A DNA stretch of 10,282 nucleotides from Myxococcales bacterium (GTDB lineage: Bacteria; Myxococcota_C; UBA6777), in contig JALTMC010000818.1 in assembly GCA_027005175.1 (NCBI GenBank), forward strand, positions 1-10,282. Reading direction: 5' to 3'. Under the pieces are notes generated by a model, which was not told the origin of the DNA, did no database searches, and worked only from the letters and a program-made list of their open reading frames with translations. A program made the position numbers and the translations under genes. Positions 6,657-10,282 of the stretch are shown here, piece after piece (the first letter of the stretch is position 1; each line of letters begins with the position of its first letter).

Positions 6657-7268
6657 CTAGGCGACAGGTCTATCTTCTAGTTTTTCTCGGAGTTGTTTGC
6701 GGGCTCGGTGCAAACGAGATTTCACGGCAGTGGCTGTCAGCCCTAACTCTTGGGCGGTTTCTTCGGTGTTGAATCCTTCACCATCGCGCAACCAGAGTAC
6801 ATTGCGATCGGTTTCGTTCAGGCTGTGGAGGGCCTCTGAGATCGGCATGAGCTTGGCTTCGAGCATGGCTTCCACTTCTTGGCCCATCGAGGCTAGCTGT
6901 GATACGGCAGCGTCATCAAGTGTGGTATGACGCTTGATATCATTCTTTTGTCCTCGACGCATTCGTGTACAAGCCGTACTGGCGAGGCGATACATCCAGT
7001 TCTTGAGAGAGCTCTCTCCTCGGTATCCGTCCATATAACGGATCACGGATTCAAAGGCATCCTGGGTCGCGTCTTCTGCGTCGTTTGCATCCCCACAGCG
7101 TTTGCGCAAAAAGCCCATGATCTCATCCTGAAAGCAAAGGATGACATCCTGAACGACCGTAGGGTCCCCGCTCAGCGCTCTTTCACGTAAGTCTTCGGGT
7201 TGGCATGTTTTTAACTTCCCTTTGGGGAGAGGAGAGACGATGGACTTGATGGGCTCTGAAGATGACAT
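6657..7268 (-). CDS. ECF-type RNA polymerase sigma factor
   Basis: This is a 203-residue sigma-70 family factor of the extracytoplasmic-function type, which directs RNA polymerase to a small regulon. Region 2 spans about residues 36-105, with the typical DAEDATQDAF and the GYRGESSLKNWMYRLASTACTRMRR core-binding/-10 recognition stretch. Region 4 spans about 143-196, with LNETDRNVLWLRDGEGF and the helix-turn-helix TAQELGLTATAVKSRLHRARKQL. Regions 1.1 and 3 are absent, as expected for ECF factors. The ATG at 7268 has AGAGGAAA about nine bases upstream. The first 25 residues are a variable extension. No zinc-finger or other anti-sigma gene adjoins it; the next gene downstream encodes an exported Rieske protein. 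A consensus housekeeping promoter lies 67-96 bp upstream, so its expression seems to depend on the main sigma factor. Confidence 0.93.
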   Translation of the reverse strand: MSSSEPIKSIVSPLPKGKLKTCQPEDLRERALSGDPTVVQDVILCFQDEIMGFLRKRCGDANDAEDATQDAFESVIRYMDGYRGESSLKNWMYRLASTACTRMRRGQKNDIKRHTTLDDAAVSQLASMGQEVEAMLEAKLMPISEALHSLNETDRNVLWLRDGEGFNTEETAQELGLTATAVKSRLHRARKQLREKLEDRPVA

Positions 7269-7334
7269 GGGATTTTATTTCCTCTACACTTTTCACAAGG
7301 TTGCCATATCTTTGATGTGGCTTCTCTGCCACCC

Positions 7335-7364
7335 ATTATATGAGTCGCATATGGCATATGTCAA
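7335..7364 (-). promoter_or_regulatory. Consensus sigma-70 promoter for the ECF sigma-Rieske operon
   Basis: The minus strand reads TTGACA (7364-7359), an 18-bp spacer, then TATAAT (7340-7335): both hexamers match consensus exactly. Transcription would start near 7328 and give a leader of about 60 bases before the sigma factor ATG. The spacer carries CATATGGCATATG (7348-7360, plus strand), a dyad around one central base and a plausible repressor site overlapping the -35 edge. Confidence 0.8.
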
Positions 7365-7368
7365 ATGG

Positions 7369-7422
7369 TACAATGCCAGAACGCTTGTTCCGGGGAGAGA
7401 AAAGGCGAGTTCTGGCATTGTA
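7369..7422. repeat. 54-bp inverted repeat with perfect 14-bp arms
   Basis: TACAATGCCAGAAC (7369-7382) and its exact reverse complement (7409-7422) flank a 26-base loop. It begins 35 bases after the stop of the MBL hydrolase gene and ends 4 bases before the -35 box of the sigma promoter. No T-tract follows in the minus direction, so it is not a textbook terminator. A second dyad, GAAC-GCTT-GTTC (7379-7390), overlaps the left arm and competes with the long hairpin. It could be an operator region, a factor-dependent terminator or a tiny inverted-repeat element. Confidence 0.7.
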
Positions 7423-7457
7423 GCAGGTAGAGGTTGTGTGGTCGGTGTGGAATGGTC

Positions 7458-8393
7458 TTAGATAGACTCTTCTGTCAGTTCGACAGAGTCGGGACTATCG
7501 ACACCTTTTTGCTCCGCTCCTCGGAACACATTGACAGGGATTTTCAGGTATCGAATCTCGTTGGCATGGGGCTCTGGGAGATTGCCTGCGTCGATATTGA
7601 CCTGGACACTTTGAAACAAAAGGCGAGGAGCAGAGAGGGTTTTGTCTCGTGCCTCTCGAAAGGCCACAAACTCAGCTTCTGTGGTGTCGGCTTTGATTTG
7701 TGGGTTGTTCTTCTTGGAAGCACCAATGGTTGTTTCCCATTTTGGCTCTCTGCCATTGGGCATATAATCATGTCCCACAAACACTCTGGTTTCATCAGGC
7801 ATCTTGTAGAGTTTTTGTATCGAGTTGTACATATCCTTGGCACTCCCCGCTGGAAAGTCACATCGACCTGTACCATAATCGTCCATAAAGAGAACATCAC
7901 CTGTGAAAAGGGCGTCACCCACTTTGAAGGTGACGCAGGCAGGCGTATGTCCTGGAGTGTGTATGACCTCGATCTTCAGGCTCCCTGATTCCAGAACCTG
8001 TCCATCTTCCAAAAGAAAGTCAAACTGACTGCCGTCTGTTTTGAAATCTTCAGGCAGATCAAAGACCCCTTTGAAGACACCTTGTACATCTGTAATCTTG
8101 GCTCCAATTCCAACCGGAGCCTTAAACTTCTTCGCAAGATACTGAGAGCCTGAGAGATGGTCAGCATGGGCATGCGTTTCTAGGATGTGTCGCACTGTTA
8201 GATTCTTTTGAACAATGAAGTCTGCTACTTCATCCGCTGAAACCGTCGATGTTGACGAAGACTTGGGATCGTAATCAAGCACTGGGTCTATGACTACTGC
8301 ATCCGAAGTCTTTGGATCCCAAACCACAAATGTGATGGTGTGTGAGTCTGTATCAAAGAAACCTTTTACCTCAAAATTGTTGTCTGCTTGCAT
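7458..8393 (-). CDS. MBL-fold hydrolase, persulfide dioxygenase-like (ETHE1/Blh group)
   Basis: This is a 311-residue metallo-beta-lactamase-fold protein of the group containing ETHE1 persulfide dioxygenases and the Blh proteins of BigR sulfide-response operons. That group typically oxidises glutathione persulfide in the cytoplasm; the substrate here is inferred. Metal ligands are visible: H74-x-H76-x-D78-H79 in THAHADHLSGS, H149 in TPGHTP, D166 in FTGD and H208 in VGHDY. GTGRCDF (174-180) is the Arg/Asp signature of the ETHE1/Blh branch, and NGREPKWETTIG (213-224) also fits it. About 25 extra acidic residues extend the C-terminus. The ATG at 8393 is preceded by a strong AAAGAGGAG (8401-8409). 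The gene is separated from the upstream pseudokinase gene by 161 bp with a likely terminator, and from the sigma gene by the 7369-7422 inverted repeat, so it is probably monocistronic. No rhodanese domain or BigR-like regulator is visible nearby. A glyoxalase II-like thioesterase is the alternative. Confidence 0.88.
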   Translation of the reverse strand: MQADNNFEVKGFFDTDSHTITFVVWDPKTSDAVVIDPVLDYDPKSSSTSTVSADEVADFIVQKNLTVRHILETHAHADHLSGSQYLAKKFKAPVGIGAKITDVQGVFKGVFDLPEDFKTDGSQFDFLLEDGQVLESGSLKIEVIHTPGHTPACVTFKVGDALFTGDVLFMDDYGTGRCDFPAGSAKDMYNSIQKLYKMPDETRVFVGHDYMPNGREPKWETTIGASKKNNPQIKADTTEAEFVAFREARDKTLSAPRLLFQSVQVNIDAGNLPEPHANEIRYLKIPVNVFRGAEQKGVDSPDSVELTEESI

Positions 8394-8400
8394 TCTCGTT

Positions 8401-8409
8401 CTCCTCTTT
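8401..8409 (-). promoter_or_regulatory. Strong ribosome binding site of the MBL hydrolase gene
   Basis: The minus strand reads AAAGAGGAG followed by seven bases and ATG, a near-ideal Shine-Dalgarno that fixes the start at 8393. Confidence 0.75.
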
Positions 8410-8489
8410 GTGTGGATTTGTATTCGTTACCTGTTCGCTTGCTTTGCTGCACTTGGTGGTAAAGAGACAATCCTCACTCAAGAGGTCGC

Positions 8490-8525
8490 AAAAAAAATGG
8501 GAAGGGCTTCCTATTTGGTCCCCAT
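8490..8525 (-). terminator. Likely intrinsic terminator of the pseudokinase gene
   Basis: Thirty bases past the stop codon the minus strand has ATGGG and CCCAT arms enclosing a smaller GGAA/TTCC stem, followed by a run of eight T (the A-run at 8490-8497 on the plus strand). The T-run is convincing and the stem modest. It would separate the kinase-like gene from the MBL gene. Confidence 0.45.
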
Positions 8526-8554
8526 CCTTATGACGTTTGGGTCGCAAGGAACTT

Positions 8555-10282
8555 TCAAAACATGTCGTGGAAAGAAGAGGGGTGAGGGAGTTCTTCGGTG
8601 AGCAGGTAGGTGATGGGTGTGTTGGCTTGGGGGCGTAGCCAGTAGTAGCTGAACATCGCGGCAAACAGGAAGAAAAAACCAAACCATAGCCCATAGTTTG
8701 CAAATAAAGTGATGGTTTGGTGAAAGAATTGTGAGGCCAGGTCGGCCTGTGTTGCGATGTTGCTGGAGGGTTCAAAGGCAGCACCTGCGATAAAGGATAG
8801 GGCAGAGGCTGTTCCGGCTATTTTGGTGATAAGCTGCGAGCGTATATGACAAGGAATAGGGATCTCATCTTTGGGTAAGCCGCCATGCCATAACTGAATC
8901 GTTGCAGCATCCATGATATTAACGGAAGCCAAAGGAACAACCCAAAATCTCGCTTCGACACGAGGAGTCCTACTGTCCACAACAGCTTCTTGAGGAGAAA
9001 CCATACAGCCCGGAAGTACAGGAACAATCCGAATATAGGGTGAGTGGGTTTTGGTATGCCAGGGTTCTTGCTCCAAGCTTTCTGAAGGGGTGTAATGTTC
9101 AGAGGCGACGATCTGAACCGTGAGAGGGTGTATCTTCCTCACATTGAGTTGCTTGTGGCATCGTATGATACTTTTTGAATGCCACGTTTCTGGCTCCTTG
9201 GCATGGAGGCTCTCTTTACTGGCTTGTTTCTTGTCTTTCCGTTGCTCCTTGGGGCGAGACAGCGCAGAGGTCTGCACCGTTTGATCTGTATCGGTCGCTG
9301 GAAGTTCCATGGCAGGAAAATCCATAGACTCCTGCTTGGATCTTGCTTTGGAGCTTGAGGCTTCGAGGCTTGTATCCTCCAGGCTCTCCGGTACAATCGC
9401 CTGTACGATCTCTGTGGCTGAGGAACTGCTGTTGTCTGTGGAAATAGGTATGAGATTCTCAGGACTCTCTTTGGTGGAAACAGCTGTGAGATTCTCGGGA
9501 TTCTCTTTGGTGGGAGGCTGAGGGATTGCAGCATAGGAGGCATGACTTCCGGACAGCGATATATGGTTCAACTCTTCCATGGATGGAGGCTGGCTTTCTT
9601 TGACCAACAAAGCTGGGTGTTCATCGGTAGGCATATAGTCTGCTGCAAAAGGAGACTGGTCTGGAAATAGCTCTCGGATCTTGAACTGAAATTCTTTGAC
9701 TTTTGTGAGTCTCTTTTCAGGGTCTCTTTCCCACAAGGCTGCAAGGAATTCACCTTGTTCCAACGTGAGTCTCGACTTTTGCAAATCGGGGAGTGAGCCA
9801 GAGAGGAGCTTTTCTACCACTGCATCTTCAGAGCGGTGATAAAAGGCTCTTTTTCCTGTAACGGTCTCATAAAGAATGGTTCCTAGCGAAAAGTAGTCGC
9901 TGGCTGGAGTTGGCCTATCGCCTGCGATGTATTCGGGGGATTGGTAGCTCAACCATTCATTGAGATCTGTGGCTTCTATGGCACTGGGCATCAAGTTTAT
10001 GTATTGGCTTGGAGTGCGATACCAGCGAAGATCGACCTCCTCACCTTGACGACGTACATAAACATGCCTGGGATCGAGCCAGCCACAAATACCATGATGA
10101 TGAGCTGTCGCCAGGACATCGGCCAGATAATAAAATAGCTTGCGAAGCTGTGCCGGTCGCAACTTCCCATTGAGTTCACTTAATTGTTGTGAGCGGGCAA
10201 AGGATGGGTACGCCACAAACCATTGTTGGGGGTCTGAGGTGTGTATGTGTTCCCCACATGCTATCCAAAATGCATGCTCCAT
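8555..10282 (-). CDS. Ser/Thr kinase-fold pseudokinase with membrane-anchored C-terminus (partial)
   Basis: The N-lobe lies beyond the right edge; the visible part begins around the hinge (WFVAYPSF, residues 21-28 of the visible frame). The ATG at the window edge is probably internal. The C-lobe is recognisable: a helix ending TAHHHGI, SPEYIAGDRPTPASDYFSLGTILYETVTGKRAF (115-147, the APE and DxxSLG region) and RDPEKRL (186-192). The catalytic motifs are lost. The HRDLKPxN position reads CGWLDPRH (66-73), with no catalytic Asp or Asn, and the DFG position reads RWY (86-88). It is therefore probably catalytically dead and acts as a scaffold or allosteric partner. A low-complexity linker (about 210-375) contains a 12-residue tandem repeat. 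After it comes a beta-rich stretch (about 385-475, including RVEARFWVVPL and IQLWHGGLP) that I cannot name, then two hydrophobic segments near 487-503 and 531-548. The kinase part is likely cytoplasmic. A terminator candidate follows the gene. Confidence 0.82.
   Translation of the reverse strand: MEHAFWIACGEHIHTSDPQQWFVAYPSFARSQQLSELNGKLRPAQLRKLFYYLADVLATAHHHGICGWLDPRHVYVRRQGEEVDLRWYRTPSQYINLMPSAIEATDLNEWLSYQSPEYIAGDRPTPASDYFSLGTILYETVTGKRAFYHRSEDAVVEKLLSGSLPDLQKSRLTLEQGEFLAALWERDPEKRLTKVKEFQFKIRELFPDQSPFAADYMPTDEHPALLVKESQPPSMEELNHISLSGSHASYAAIPQPPTKENPENLTAVSTKESPENLIPISTDNSSSSATEIVQAIVPESLEDTSLEASSSKARSKQESMDFPAMELPATDTDQTVQTSALSRPKEQRKDKKQASKESLHAKEPETWHSKSIIRCHKQLNVRKIHPLTVQIVASEHYTPSESLEQEPWHTKTHSPYIRIVPVLPGCMVSPQEAVVDSRTPRVEARFWVVPLASVNIMDAATIQLWHGGLPKDEIPIPCHIRSQLITKIAGTASALSFIAGAAFEPSSNIATQADLASQFFHQTITLFANYGLWFGFFFLFAAMFSYYWLRPQANTPITYLLTEELPHPSSFHDMF
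9451..9513 (-). repeat. 36-bp tandem repeat in the pseudokinase linker
   Basis: The 27-base stretch at 9451-9477 recurs at 9487-9513 with two mismatches, a 36-bp period that encodes two 12-residue units of the form TKE(N/S)PENL(T/I)xxS. It lies in the disordered linker and keeps the frame. Confidence 0.75.

Noticed and set aside
7434-7988. A 184-codon plus-strand open frame opposite the MBL hydrolase
   Set aside because: The minus-strand frame encodes a complete metal-binding MBL protein; the plus frame has no family features and no ribosome binding site.
8290-8601. Plus-strand open frame with a hydrophobic stretch spanning the gap between the MBL and pseudokinase genes
   Set aside because: It overlaps the MBL gene start, its strong Shine-Dalgarno and the A-run of the likely terminator, all read on the other strand; no independent support.

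Overview
The window is a densely coded, bacterial, mid-GC stretch. Its mix of genes fits a deltaproteobacterial or Myxococcota-like lineage: a Pfa-type polyunsaturated fatty acid (PUFA) synthase, a eukaryote-like Ser/Thr kinase fold with a membrane tail, an ECF sigma factor, and an exported protein with a long Glu/Pro-rich linker. The lineage call is inference from gene content only; no rRNA or tRNA gene is present to anchor it.

Layout from left to right. (1) 1-4158, minus strand: an operon transcribed leftwards. It begins with pfaD (FMN-dependent enoyl reductase, 4158-2515). After 38 bp comes a large KS-AT protein of the PfaA type (2476 to beyond the left edge), starting at a TTG with a good Shine-Dalgarno. 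The open frame was translated line by line and has no frameshift. (2) 4159-4609: a 451-bp divergent intergenic region carrying a perfect 30-bp palindrome. (3) 4610-5647, plus strand: cysH, an assimilatory APS reductase of the [4Fe-4S] type with an extra N-terminal glutaredoxin-like domain. (4) 5648-5803: a convergent gap with two copies of a 25-bp direct repeat. (5) 7268-5804, minus strand: an ECF sigma factor followed closely by an exported Rieske [2Fe-2S] protein, probably one operon. It has an exact-consensus sigma-70 type promoter (TTGACA-18-TATAAT) and a 54-bp inverted repeat just upstream. (6) 8393-7458, minus strand: a metallo-beta-lactamase-fold hydrolase of the ETHE1/Blh persulfide dioxygenase-like group. 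(7) 10282-8555, minus strand, running off the right edge: a membrane-anchored protein with a Ser/Thr kinase fold whose visible catalytic residues are replaced, i.e. a pseudokinase.

How the genes may work together. pfaD and the KS-AT gene make two parts of one iterative lipid or polyketide synthase. cysH (sulfate assimilation) and the MBL hydrolase (possible persulfide or sulfide oxidation) both touch sulfur metabolism but are not in one transcript. The sigma-Rieske pair suggests an envelope redox function under its own promoter. The most unusual items are the 30-bp palindrome between pfaD and cysH, the glutaredoxin-like fusion on CysH, the sigma-Rieske pairing with its structured promoter region, and the degenerate kinase. 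No complete, clearly new defence or mobile system was seen.
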